Below are positions 44,624-54,220 of a DNA stretch of 64,000 bases, piece by piece. Each line of letters begins with the position of its first letter. Positions within the stretch are counted from its first letter, which is position 1. Position numbers and translations under genes: made by a program. This DNA comes from Ochrobactrum teleogrylli. Lineage in GTDB: Bacteria; Pseudomonadota; Alphaproteobacteria; Rhizobiales; Rhizobiaceae. The DNA lies in assembly GCF_006376685.1 (NCBI RefSeq), contig NZ_VEWL01000010.1:1-64000 (forward strand), given 5' to 3'. The notes beneath the pieces are model-generated. The model was not told the DNA's origin. It did not search any database and saw only the letters and a list, made by a program, of their open reading frames with translations.

Positions 44624-44824
44624 ATGGAAGAGTATTTCAAATCTGCAATTTTAAACTCTGGAATTTCATTAAGCTGCGTCGTTTCACTGTTCGATGTAAT
44701 CGACAATGCGAGCTATAATGAATTTCATTCGATGAATATGTCTGATACACCCAGTTTGAATGGGCATTTGGACGAAGATGGCGCCACGGCCATTACGCAT
44801 TTCGCGCTCAATAATCTGGGATAA
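44624..44824 (+). CDS. Small AT-rich gene of unknown function
   Basis: 66 residues, no recognised family, no signal peptide. Composition is about 36-40 percent G+C, lower than neighbours, and the flanking 44482-44623 is even more AT-rich. A weak AGG lies about 9 nt before the ATG. A hairpin 14 bp after its stop could be its terminator. It may be an acquired or fast-evolving small gene. Confidence 0.45.
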   Translation: MEEYFKSAILNSGISLSCVVSLFDVIDNASYNEFHSMNMSDTPSLNGHLDEDGATAITHFALNNLG

Positions 44825-44837
44825 CTGATGCGATGTG

Positions 44838-44865
44838 AAGGCCGCGAGTATTTCGCGGCCTTTCT
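44838..44865. terminator. Hairpin between convergent genes
   Basis: AAGGCCGCGA (44838-44847), GTATT loop, TCGCGGCCTT (44853-44862), then TCTCC. It separates the small gene from the converging GlcG-like gene. Confidence 0.7.
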
Positions 44866-44875
44866 CCTGTTGAGC

Positions 44876-45307
44876 TCAGCCTGCATCCGCAGCAAAACCT
44901 GCCTTTTCTATACCGGCGATCGCGACAGCTTCGTCATTGTCGGACGTATCTCCTGAAACACCGACAGCGCCGATAATTTCACCATCGCTATTCTTGATGA
45001 TGACACCGCCCGGCACAGGAACGATTCTGCCGCCGGAGACGCTGGAGAGACCTTCCAGAAAATGCGGGCGGTCCTTGGCCTGATTGTGCAGCCAGCGCGA
45101 ACCGCTTCCGACCGCCAGAGCGCCGAAAGCCTTACCGGATGCGATTTCGAAGCGCAGGATCGACGTGCCGTCCTGACGCTGAAACGCCTTGAGATTGCCG
45201 CCAGCATCGAAAACCGAGACCGCCAGTGGCTTGAGCTTCAGTTCGACGGCCTTGGCAAAGGCCGTCGCGATGATGGAATTGGCCTGATCGAGCGTGAGTT
45301 GGACCAT
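44876..45307 (-). CDS. GlcG/HbpS-like heme-degrading-domain family protein
   Basis: A 143-residue single-domain protein of the GlcG/HbpS family (PF03928 type): LTLDQANSIIATAFAKA helix, VSVFDAGGNLKAFQR strands, and the family end GVSGDTSDNDEAVAIAGI. Family members bind heme or cobalamin-pathway ligands, or have unknown function. GGAGGG lies upstream of the ATG. It is divergent from phbA. No glc genes are near. Confidence 0.88.
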   Translation of the reverse strand: MVQLTLDQANSIIATAFAKAVELKLKPLAVSVFDAGGNLKAFQRQDGTSILRFEIASGKAFGALAVGSGSRWLHNQAKDRPHFLEGLSSVSGGRIVPVPGGVIIKNSDGEIIGAVGVSGDTSDNDEAVAIAGIEKAGFAADAG

Positions 45308-45409
45308 GGGGAACCCTCCTGTTTCAATGCGGCCAATGTAGCGCCTGTCGGATGATCCGCATCCGCTAAAGTACCTCCTTTTCGGAGAAACAGCTTTTCG
45401 CTTTGCTGA

Positions 45410-46678
<1,269 letters not shown>

Positions 46679-46707
46679 TCCGTTTCCGACCTGCTTTATC
46701 TTTCGGC

Positions 46708-46739
46708 CAGGCTGTGGGTTTCCGCAGCCTGCCTTTTTA
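46708..46739 (+). terminator. phbA terminator
   Basis: CAGGCTGTGG-GTTT-CCGCAGCCTG (one wobble pair), then CCTTTTTA. Confidence 0.88.
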
Positions 46740-47437
46740 TGTCCGCAAACACAGGTTTGATGGCGAATGAGGGGCGGGGCTGTTTTGGATTAGCCGCTCA
46801 AAGGTTAACGCCAAACGCCTTCTCTGTTCGTTTTAGGGTGTATCGTTGCGTCAGCTGATGTTTCAATATGGTGCGGTTTGGCAAAAGCCTACCAGATGTG
46901 GTGAGAACAAAGAGGGAAAATTGATCGATCACCGATTCGTCGCCGATTCGTTCCGGCTTTGGCCTGAAGGTTAATGAAAACGGCTTTGGCGGCTTGATGT
47001 TCGATAACCAACTATTAGGAATTGTTAAGTTTTCTTTAAGCTGCTCAAACTGTCATCGCACACTCTTGACGCGCTTTGGTCAAAAGTTAACGGCGCTGGT
47101 GTTTTGTTCTGTTTATGTCAGGACGTTGCGCATGGGAGACTCAGCATATGGTGGCTATCGACAATCCCGTTACCATATGTTGCCGTGAACAAAAGGCGAA
47201 GGAATCAGAGTCAGCGATTCGTAGCCGATTCGTTCCAGAGTCGTTCTATTCGTTAAATTGGACCCTTTGTTAAAATCGGGCGTTTGGTAAAACTGTCAGG
47301 CTGCCTATGTAAAAACTCGGGCGGCTTAAACTTAACAGGAGCGCTTTCGGCCAAGGTCGTATAGTGCTATCGCAACACACGACAATCGGCACCCCAGTTG
47401 CATGTTGGGGTGCTTGTACCGGGAATCAATTATTGGC
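46740..47437. promoter_or_regulatory. Gene-free segment with CtrA-type box and GANTC cluster
   Basis: No credible gene in about 0.7 kb. It contains a perfect TTAA-N7-TTAA (47025-47039), the CtrA consensus, and eight GANTC sites (the CcrM methylation target): 46934, 46945, 47138 and five within 41 bp at 47202, 47208, 47216, 47227 and 47238. A near-repeat CGATTCGTNGCCGATTCGTTCC is found at 46933-46954 and 47215-47236. Three AA(A)GTTAA(C/T)G motifs are also present. This suggests a cell-cycle-controlled promoter for the helicase gene, or another chromosomal site. Confidence 0.55.
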
Positions 47438-50400
47438 ATGAACCAACGCCCTGCCCATGATTTGCCGCTGAGCTTGAGCGGTCGCGACGTGACTGCGGTG
47501 CTGGGGCCGACCAATACAGGCAAAACCCATCTCGCCATCGAGCGCATGCTGTCGCACGGCAGCGGCATGATTGGCCTGCCGCTGCGCCTTCTGGCGCGTG
47601 AGGTCTATAATCGTGTCGTGGAGCGGGTGGGCGTCGCCAATGTCGCGCTGGTCACGGGCGAGGAAAAGATCGTCCCGCCCACTGCGCGTTATTCCGTCTG
47701 CACCGTCGAAGCCATGCCGCGCCGCACCGATGTGGCATTCGTCGCCATCGACGAGGTGCAACTCGCGGGCGATCTGGAACGCGGGCATATTTTCACAGAT
47801 CGCATTTTGCATCTGCGCGGACGGCAGGAAACACTCCTGCTCGGTGCCGCCACCATGCGCGCCATTCTGGAAAAGCTCCTGCGCGGCATCAATGTGGTGA
47901 CGCGCCCGCGCCTGTCACACCTGGCCTATGCCGGTTCCAAGAAGATCACGCGCTTGCCGAACCGTTCGGCCATCGTCGCTTTTTCCGCCGACGAGGTTTA
48001 CGCCATTGCCGAGCTGATCCGTCGCCAGCGCGGCGGGGCTGCGGTGGTCATGGGGGCTTTGTCGCCGCGCACACGCAATGCGCAGGTCGAGCTTTATCAG
48101 TCCGGCGATGTGGACTTTCTGGTCGCGACCGATGCCATCGGCATGGGGCTCAATCTCGATGTCGATCATGTGGCCTTCGCGCAGAACCGCAAATTCGACG
48201 GCTATCAGTTCCGTGATCTGACGCCAGCCGAAGTGGGGCAGATTGCCGGTCGTGCCGGTCGTCATCTTCGCGATGGCACATTTGGCGTGACGGGGCAGGT
48301 GCAGCCCTTCGACGACGAGATGGTCGAACGGGTGGAAGCGCATAATTTCGATCCGGTGAAAGTGCTGCAATGGCGCACGGAGCGTTTCGACTTTTCGTCG
48401 ATTGAAGCCTTGCGCCGATCACTGGAAACACCGGCACCAGTCGAGGGGCTGGCCAAGGCTTTGCCGGCTGTCGACCAGCAGGCGCTTGAAAATCTGTCGA
48501 AAGACGGAGAGATTGTGCGCCTCGCGACAACACCGGCGCGGATTGAACTTTTGTGGGATGCCTGTGCGCTTCCCGATTATCGTAAGATCGCACCGGCACA
48601 ACATGCCGATATCATTGCGTCTATCTATCAGGATCTAGTGCGCCGAGGGAGCGTCGATGAAGATTATATGAGCGAACAGGTGCGCCGCGCCGACAGTACA
48701 GAGGGGGAAATCGACACTCTGTCGCACCGTGTGGCGCAAATTCGAACCTGGACTTTTGTGTCGCACAGGCCCGGATGGCTTGCCGATCCGACACACTGGC
48801 AGGAAAAGACGCGCGAAATAGAGGACAGATTGTCCGACGCGCTTCATGAAAGGTTGACGAAACGCTTTGTAGACCGCAGGACAAGCGTGCTTATGAGGCG
48901 CCTGAGAGAGAATGCCATGCTTGAAGCAGAAATCAGCCCGGCCGGAGACGTGAGTGTCGAAGGCCACAATGTTGGGCAACTGGAAGGATTCCGTTTCACC
49001 GCCGACGTCCAGGCCGAGGGGCCAGACGCGAAGGCGGTGAAGACGGCTGCGCAAAAGGCGCTGGCCGCCGAGTTCGATCGCCGTGCGGAGCGCTTTGCGG
49101 CTGCTCCCAACGGAGACTTCGCGCTTGGTTCGGACGGTGTGTTGCGCTGGGTCGGTGCAACCGTTGCAACTTTGGTCGCCGGTGACGACATTATGAAGCC
49201 GCGCACGGTGATCCTTGCCGACGAACAGCTCACCGGTCCTGCACGGGACAAGGTTGCTGCGCGCATCGATCGTTTCGTGGCGCATCACATCGAAACCGTT
49301 CTGAAGCCTCTGACCGATCTGGCCGGCGCCGACGCGCTGACCGGCATGACGCGCGGTCTCGCTTTCCAGATCGTCGAGAATCTCGGCATTCTCCAGCGTC
49401 GCGAGGTGGTGGAGGAAGTGCGCGGTCTCGATCAGGATTCGCGTGCGGCACTGCGTCGCCTCGGCGTGCGCTTCGGCGCCTATCACGTGTTCATGCCCAT
49501 GCTGCTGAAGCCGGCTCCCGCCGGTCTCATCACGCTGCTCTGGGCCTTGAAGAACGATGGCCGCGAGCGTGCCGGTTACGGCGATGTGGTCAATGTTCTG
49601 GCCGCTGGTCGTACCTCGGTTGTGGTCGATCCGGCTTTCGATCCGATGTTCTATCGTCTGGCAGGCTATCGTGTGCTGGGCCGTCGTGCGGTTCGCATCG
49701 ATATTCTGGAGCGTCTTGCCGATCTCATCCGTCCGGCTCTGGCCTGGCGTCCGGGTTCGGGTACGCGTCCGGATGGCGCTTATGACGGCGGACGTTTCAT
49801 CGTCACGCCTGCCATGATGTCGATCCTCGGTGCGACCACCGAAGACATGGAAGAAATCCTGAAAAGCCTGGGCTATCGCCATGAGGCGATGGAAGCTGGC
49901 GATGTTGCCGCCAAGCTTGCGGAACTGGATGCCTTTGCTGCCGAAGCTGCCGCCAAGGATGCAGGCGCTGCCGTTTCTGCTGTTGCAGCGGAAGCGGAAA
50001 AGCCTGCCGTGCCTGCGGCGGAACCGGTGCCTGCGCCGGTTGTCGCTGTTGAAGTGAAGGCCGAAGAGACCGCACCTGTGGCGGAAGCGCCTGCTGCTGA
50101 AGCCGCTGCACCTGCCGGTGACGCGGTTGCGGAAGAGCCGAAGCCGGTTCTCCTGTGGCGTCAGGGCCGTTTCGAAGGTCGTAGCCGCAATCAGGACCAG
50201 AACAACCGTCAGCGTCATGGTGGCCAGCACAATCGCGGCCAGCAAAACGAGGCGCGCAAGTCCGAAGGCGGCGACGAGCAAAATGCGCGTGGCGGCAAGC
50301 GTTTCGACAAGAACAAGCGCCACAACCATGACGGCGAAGGTCAGGGCAAGCGCGAAGGCTTCAAGGGCAAGCCGCGTGACGGTGGCGGTCGTGATCGCCA

Positions 50401-50536
50401 GCCGAAGCGGGATCACGCTGCCCCCCATGGCGCGTCTAATGGCAACAAGCGTTTCGAACAGGAACGTCCGGCACGGATCGATCCCGACTCGCCGTTTGCC
50501 AAGCTGCTGGCTCTCAAGGAGCAGATGAAGAAGTAA
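47438..50536 (+). CDS. Suv3-like superfamily 2 helicase
   Basis: A 1032-residue helicase similar to mitochondrial SUV3: Walker A GPTNTGKT near residues 22-29, AIDEVQ as the DEVQ-type motif II, and motif VI QIAGRAGRH. The Suv3-type C-terminal domain follows. From about residue 840 the protein turns into a low-complexity Ala/Pro/Glu tract, then a Gly/Asn/Gln/Arg/Lys-rich tail of about 130 residues with many RG, NQ and KR steps, probably RNA-binding and disordered. I chose the ATG at 47438. The S4-domain gene starts 1 bp after its stop, so both may act on RNA. Confidence 0.9.
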   Translation: MNQRPAHDLPLSLSGRDVTAVLGPTNTGKTHLAIERMLSHGSGMIGLPLRLLAREVYNRVVERVGVANVALVTGEEKIVPPTARYSVCTVEAMPRRTDVAFVAIDEVQLAGDLERGHIFTDRILHLRGRQETLLLGAATMRAILEKLLRGINVVTRPRLSHLAYAGSKKITRLPNRSAIVAFSADEVYAIAELIRRQRGGAAVVMGALSPRTRNAQVELYQSGDVDFLVATDAIGMGLNLDVDHVAFAQNRKFDGYQFRDLTPAEVGQIAGRAGRHLRDGTFGVTGQVQPFDDEMVERVEAHNFDPVKVLQWRTERFDFSSIEALRRSLETPAPVEGLAKALPAVDQQALENLSKDGEIVRLATTPARIELLWDACALPDYRKIAPAQHADIIASIYQDLVRRGSVDEDYMSEQVRRADSTEGEIDTLSHRVAQIRTWTFVSHRPGWLADPTHWQEKTREIEDRLSDALHERLTKRFVDRRTSVLMRRLRENAMLEAEISPAGDVSVEGHNVGQLEGFRFTADVQAEGPDAKAVKTAAQKALAAEFDRRAERFAAAPNGDFALGSDGVLRWVGATVATLVAGDDIMKPRTVILADEQLTGPARDKVAARIDRFVAHHIETVLKPLTDLAGADALTGMTRGLAFQIVENLGILQRREVVEEVRGLDQDSRAALRRLGVRFGAYHVFMPMLLKPAPAGLITLLWALKNDGRERAGYGDVVNVLAAGRTSVVVDPAFDPMFYRLAGYRVLGRRAVRIDILERLADLIRPALAWRPGSGTRPDGAYDGGRFIVTPAMMSILGATTEDMEEILKSLGYRHEAMEAGDVAAKLAELDAFAAEAAAKDAGAAVSAVAAEAEKPAVPAAEPVPAPVVAVEVKAEETAPVAEAPAAEAAAPAGDAVAEEPKPVLLWRQGRFEGRSRNQDQNNRQRHGGQHNRGQQNEARKSEGGDEQNARGGKRFDKNKRHNHDGEGQGKREGFKGKPRDGGGRDRQPKRDHAAPHGASNGNKRFEQERPARIDPDSPFAKLLALKEQMKK

Positions 50537-50537
50537 G

Positions 50538-50924
50538 ATGACCGGCGAACACAGCGGAAGACAGCGTATCGACAAGTGGCTGTTTTTCGCGCGCGTGGTC
50601 AAATCAAGATCGCTGGCGGCGAAACTCGCCGTCGGCGGCAAGGTCCGGGTCAACCGGGATAAGATCGAGCAGGCCGCTCATCAGGTGAAAATCGGCGATG
50701 TGCTGACCATCACGCTTGATCGCCGCATCCTCGTTTACAAAGTGCTTCTGCCCGGCGAGCGGCGTGGTCCTGCTCCGGAAGCCCAGCTTCTCTATGAAGA
50801 TTTGTCGCCAGCGCCAGCCTCTTCGTCCGAGATGACGGCGGCTGCCCTGCCGCAGCGCGAAAGCGGCGCGGGACGCCCCACCAAGAAAGAACGCCGCGAT
50901 ACGGACCGTCTGCGCGGGATTTGA
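50538..50924 (+). CDS. hslR: S4 RNA-binding domain protein, Hsp15-like
   Basis: A 128-residue protein with an S4 domain at residues 9-65 (RIDKWLFFARVVKSRSLAAK, then GGKVRVN), the fold of heat-shock protein 15, which binds 50S subunits carrying stalled nascent chains. The C-terminal half is Lys/Arg-rich and disordered. It is coupled to the upstream helicase gene. Confidence 0.88.
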   Translation: MTGEHSGRQRIDKWLFFARVVKSRSLAAKLAVGGKVRVNRDKIEQAAHQVKIGDVLTITLDRRILVYKVLLPGERRGPAPEAQLLYEDLSPAPASSSEMTAAALPQRESGAGRPTKKERRDTDRLRGI

Positions 50925-51288
50925 TCTGGACGCGTTGCCGCAGCGTTGAAGACAGCTGCGATGGAAATTGCGCCGTAAAGTGTTTTGACGAAAGTGTTTT
51001 CTACGCTTAGGGGTTGAGACGAAAAGCCGTTTCTGCTGTCTGGCCTATGCTTACAATGCGGCGATTGCACCCTTGTCAGAGAGAGATAAAATCGCTACCT
51101 CACGCTGTGTCACGAAGAACATGGCGATGAAAAGGGTCGGATGATCCGGGATTGCTCCATGGGTCGTGATGTCGTGGCGAGATATTCCGTGACGCAGCCA
51201 TTCCCATGGACCTGTCGAAATATCGGCGCAAATAAACAGGATAGACAAGCCTCCACTCGGGAAGAGGGGCGGTAACAGGAGTTCGACG
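50925..51288. other. Spacer upstream of fdxA
   Basis: About 360 bp with no recognised gene. A minus-strand frame at 51051-51248 (65 codons) has no family match or good ribosome binding site. The fdxA ribosome binding site AACAGGAG lies at its end. Confidence 0.5.
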
Positions 51289-51627
51289 ATGACTTATGTC
51301 GTGACCGATAATTGCATTCGCTGCAAATATACGGACTGCGTCGAGGTCTGTCCGGTCGATTGCTTCTATGAAGGCGAGAACATGCTCGTCATCAATCCTG
51401 ATGAATGCATCGACTGCGGCGTGTGCGAGCCTGAATGCCCTGCCGAAGCGATCAGCCCGGATACTGAGCCTGGCCTCGACAAGTGGCTGGAGCTGAATAC
51501 GGAATATGCGGCGAAGTGGCCCAATATCACCGTCAAGAAAGATGCCATGCCGGAAGCCAAGGAAATGGACGGCGTCACGGGCAAGCTCGAAAACCATTTC
51601 TCCCCGGAGCCCGGCAGCGGCGACTAG
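51289..51627 (+). CDS. fdxA: 7Fe ferredoxin FdxA
   Basis: A 112-residue ferredoxin with one [3Fe-4S] and one [4Fe-4S] cluster. The first cluster motif is C9-x7-C17-x3-C21-P; the second is C40-x2-C43-x2-C46-x3-C50-P. The C-terminal extension ([20 protein letters not shown]) is typical of the Azotobacter/Rhizobiales type. AGGAG lies upstream. The order S4 protein, fdxA, carD is common in Rhizobiales. Confidence 0.97.
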   Translation: MTYVVTDNCIRCKYTDCVEVCPVDCFYEGENMLVINPDECIDCGVCEPECPAEAISPDTEPGLDKWLELNTEYAAKWPNITVKKDAMPEAKEMDGVTGKLENHFSPEPGSGD

Positions 51628-52245
51628 GCCCAAAGGCCCGTCTATCGTCTTGTCATCGCATGTAGATTAGCTTTGCCTTTCACTTGCTTTTTCTACACGA
51701 AGGCGGCAAAAGACGAATAAAATCACGGGAAAGCACCGGCAAAACAGGTGTATTGAGTTGCCAGACGGGACATATCTGGCAATTTGTTGATTCTTTCGCG
51801 AAATTGTGTTAGCCTGCACCAATAATTTCGGTGACTGGACGTCAATTCGTGGCGCAAAAGCGTTTTTCTCAGAAAGGCTGATGTTTTTTACCGGGCTAAA
51901 ATTGGCACCGGGGTGGATGATTGCGATCAAACGCAAGGTCCTGAAAAGTTGTTGGCTTCTCAGGGCGGTTTTATGCGCCGCAACACCATTCCGTTCCTGC
52001 TCCTTTTCTTGCCCGTTAGAGAAAATCTGCCGTTAGAGGCGTTTCCGGTTCATCGCATGTTGCAGTCAGATGAAAAGCATCTGACGCCGCATAAATGCGC
52101 CTAACAGCGGCTCAGAGTGCCGATCTGCTTATGAGATCGACTTGCTCTGGTGCCGACAACAGCTTCCGCGCTTCTCAGAAGTGCGGTCGGGTATCATGTG
52201 TCAACCGGCGGGTCGCGCCGGGCACAACAGGGAGTATTGAAGCGT
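51628..52245. other. Long leader region upstream of carD
   Basis: A 618-bp stretch without a recognisable gene. It contains two perfect 8-bp hairpins: TTGCCAGA/TCTGGCAA (51758-51782) and GTCAGATG/CATCTGAC (52065-52085), and the direct repeat CCGTTAGAG (52011-52019 and 52030-52038). The sequence from about 51790 reads as a possible promoter and long 5' leader. Confidence 0.45.
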
Positions 52246-52824
52246 ATGTCATCCCAGCAGAAAAAATCCGCAATCCGTGGTGGTTTCAAGACCGGTGAGT
52301 CGATTGTGTATCCGGCTCATGGCGTTGGTCAGATCGTGGCGATCGAAGAGCAGGAAGTGGCTGGTCACAAGCTTGAACTTTTCGTGATCGATTTTGAAAA
52401 AGACAAGATGCGTCTGAAGGTTCCGGTCGCCAAGGCTGCAACCATCGGAATGCGCAAGCTGTCGGAAACGGATTATGTGGAGCGTGCTCTGAAGGTGGTG
52501 CAAGGTCGTGCTCGTGTGAAGCGTACCATGTGGTCGCGCCGCGCGCAGGAATATGATGCGAAGATCAATTCCGGCGATCTGATCTCGATTTCGGAAGTCG
52601 TGCGCGATCTTTTCCGTGCCGAAAACCAGCCGGAGCAGTCCTATTCGGAACGCCAGCTTTATGAAGCTGCGCTCGACCGCATGGCTCGTGAAATCGCAGC
52701 CGTTAACAAGCTGTCGGATACCGAAGCTGTCCGTCTGATCGAAGCCAATCTGGCCAAGGGGCCGAAGCGCGGCAAGGCCGATGCTGAAGCCGACCTTGAA
52801 GACGATGAAGTCGAAGCTGCATAA
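52246..52824 (+). CDS. carD: CarD family transcriptional regulator
   Basis: A 192-residue RNA-polymerase-binding factor. The N-terminal RNAP-interacting domain starts at FKTGESIVYPAHGVGQIVAI (residues about 13-32). A helical DNA-binding C-terminal domain and an acidic tail follow. CarD/CdnL proteins stabilise open complexes at rRNA and other promoters. I chose the ATG at 52246; AGGGAG lies 11 nt upstream, a rather long spacing. A terminator follows. Confidence 0.93.
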   Translation: MSSQQKKSAIRGGFKTGESIVYPAHGVGQIVAIEEQEVAGHKLELFVIDFEKDKMRLKVPVAKAATIGMRKLSETDYVERALKVVQGRARVKRTMWSRRAQEYDAKINSGDLISISEVVRDLFRAENQPEQSYSERQLYEAALDRMAREIAAVNKLSDTEAVRLIEANLAKGPKRGKADAEADLEDDEVEAA

Positions 52825-52848
52825 GTTTTGCTTTTCTTGATGTTTAAA

Positions 52849-52875
52849 AAGCCCGGCGAAAGCCGGGTTTTTTAT
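52849..52875 (+). terminator. carD terminator
   Basis: CCCGGC-GAAA-GCCGGG (52852-52867) followed by a run of seven or more T-rich bases. Confidence 0.92.
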
Positions 52876-53022
52876 TTGTGCTGTTCAAAGCGCCTCATAT
52901 CACGCTGGTCGGATTATGCTGGCGGTGACGGATATTTGCTTCAAAGTGGAATTGTTTTCTCAAGCGATTGTTTACCCCAGCCGGCTTTTGTCAGCGTTGT
53001 CAGATATTTATACTTTTCGAAG

Positions 53023-53047
53023 GGAACCAGATCGCTTTTCGCGCGTT
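53023..53047 (+). promoter_or_regulatory. EcfG-type stress promoter upstream of rpoH2
   Basis: GGAAC (53023-53027), 16-bp spacer, CGTT (53044-53047) matches the consensus for the alphaproteobacterial general-stress sigma factor EcfG. It lies 176 bp upstream of the rpoH2 start. From related species it is known that rpoH2 belongs to the EcfG regulon. Confidence 0.65.
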
Positions 53048-53223
53048 GTGAAAAGATACCAGTTCGTAATGGGTCTGTTTTGCGGCGTTTGAACGTGTGC
53101 CTCAAGACTGTTCCGAGAGGGCGTTCTGAACGACTTATGTAAGTGTTCAATTGTTCTTCGTGTAACTGGCATATCCTTCAGCCTGGCGTCCAGAAGGGTG
53201 CCAGTTCAGAACAGGAGAACCAG

Positions 53224-54159
53224 ATGAAGCCGTCATCAATAAGCAGTTCTTCCGCAGTTCCCGCACCTCGCATGCTTCCGGCTGCGCGTAATCTCCCAAC
53301 GCCAGCCTCATCCTCCCAATCCATGATCCGCAGCGCAATGTCGGCTCCTTATCTGGAGCGCGAAGAGGAGCGGGCTCTCGCCATTCGCTGGAAAGAATTG
53401 AAAGACCAGGATGCCCTGCATCGCATCACATCCGCGCATATGCGCCTTGTGATTTCCATGGCCGGGCGTTTTCGCAAGTTCAAGCTGCCGATGAATGATC
53501 TCATTCAGGAAGGCTATGTCGGTCTTCTGGAGGCCGCTGCCCGTTTCGACCCGGACCGGGAGGTGCGTTTCTCAACTTATGCTTCCTGGTGGATCCGCGC
53601 ATCCATGCAGGACTATATTCTGCGCAACTGGTCCATCGTTCGCGGTGGCACGAGCTCGGCGCAGAAAGCCTTGTTCTTCAACCTTCGCCGTCTGCGCTCG
53701 AAACTTGCCCAGGCTGACGACAGCATGACCAAGGCCGAAATCTATCGCGAGATTTCGGATCAGCTTGGCGTTTCGGCGACCGATGTGGAGTTTATGGACA
53801 GTCGCCTGTCCGGGCCTGACAGCTCACTGTCCGCTCCGGTCAACAATGATCAGTCCGGGGCTTCGCGGCGCATGGACTTTCTGGTCGACGATCATCCGCT
53901 TCAGGATGAAGTTGCCGAAAGCTCCATCGATATGGAACGCCGGAACCAGTGGCTGCATGTGGCGCTGCACTCGCTCAATGAGCGCGAGCTGCACATCATC
54001 CGCGAGCGGCGTCTGGACGATGATGGCGTGACACTGGAGGCGCTGGGCGAAAAGCTCGGTATTTCAAAGGAACGTGTGCGCCAGATCGAAAGCCGCGCGC
54101 TGGAAAAGCTCAAGATTGCTCTGCTCAGCCAGCATGAACTGGCAGCCTATCAGGCTTGA
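53224..54159 (+). CDS. rpoH2: RNA polymerase sigma-32-type factor RpoH2
   Basis: A 311-residue sigma70-family factor of the heat-shock group. The RpoH box is recognisable as QKALFFNLRRLRSKL (about 147-161). Region 2 has LIQEGYVGLLEAAARFDPDR and region 4 ends ISKERVRQIESRALEKLKIA. A Ser/Pro-rich stretch precedes the core. It fits RpoH2 better than RpoH1 by that N-terminus and by its EcfG-type promoter (inference). AGGAG lies 7 nt before the ATG at 53224. Confidence 0.9.
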   Translation: MKPSSISSSSAVPAPRMLPAARNLPTPASSSQSMIRSAMSAPYLEREEERALAIRWKELKDQDALHRITSAHMRLVISMAGRFRKFKLPMNDLIQEGYVGLLEAAARFDPDREVRFSTYASWWIRASMQDYILRNWSIVRGGTSSAQKALFFNLRRLRSKLAQADDSMTKAEIYREISDQLGVSATDVEFMDSRLSGPDSSLSAPVNNDQSGASRRMDFLVDDHPLQDEVAESSIDMERRNQWLHVALHSLNERELHIIRERRLDDDGVTLEALGEKLGISKERVRQIESRALEKLKIALLSQHELAAYQA

Positions 54160-54190
54160 GAAGCGGATAAATCAGGCAACGCAAGAAAAG

Positions 54191-54216
54191 GGGCGGTTCG
54201 ACCGCCCTTTCTTTTT
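54191..54216 (+). terminator. rpoH2 terminator
   Basis: GGGCGGT-TCG-ACCGCCC followed by TTTCTTTTT. Confidence 0.92.
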
Positions 54217-54220
54217 GGGG

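Noticed and set aside
46994-47188. 64-codon plus-strand frame in the GANTC-rich spacer
   Set aside because: No ribosome binding site, Cys- and Ser-rich random-looking product, and it spans the CtrA-type box.
46933-47236. Repeated CGATTCGT units considered as a CRISPR array
   Set aside because: Only two copies, 282 bp apart, without regular spacers; no cas gene is in the window.
48635-50653. Long minus-strand frame opposite the helicase gene
   Set aside because: No domain or plausible start; its low-complexity part simply mirrors the Ala/Pro-rich and basic tail of the helicase.
51051-51248. 65-codon minus-strand frame upstream of fdxA
   Set aside because: No good ribosome binding site or recognisable family; could be real but unsupported.
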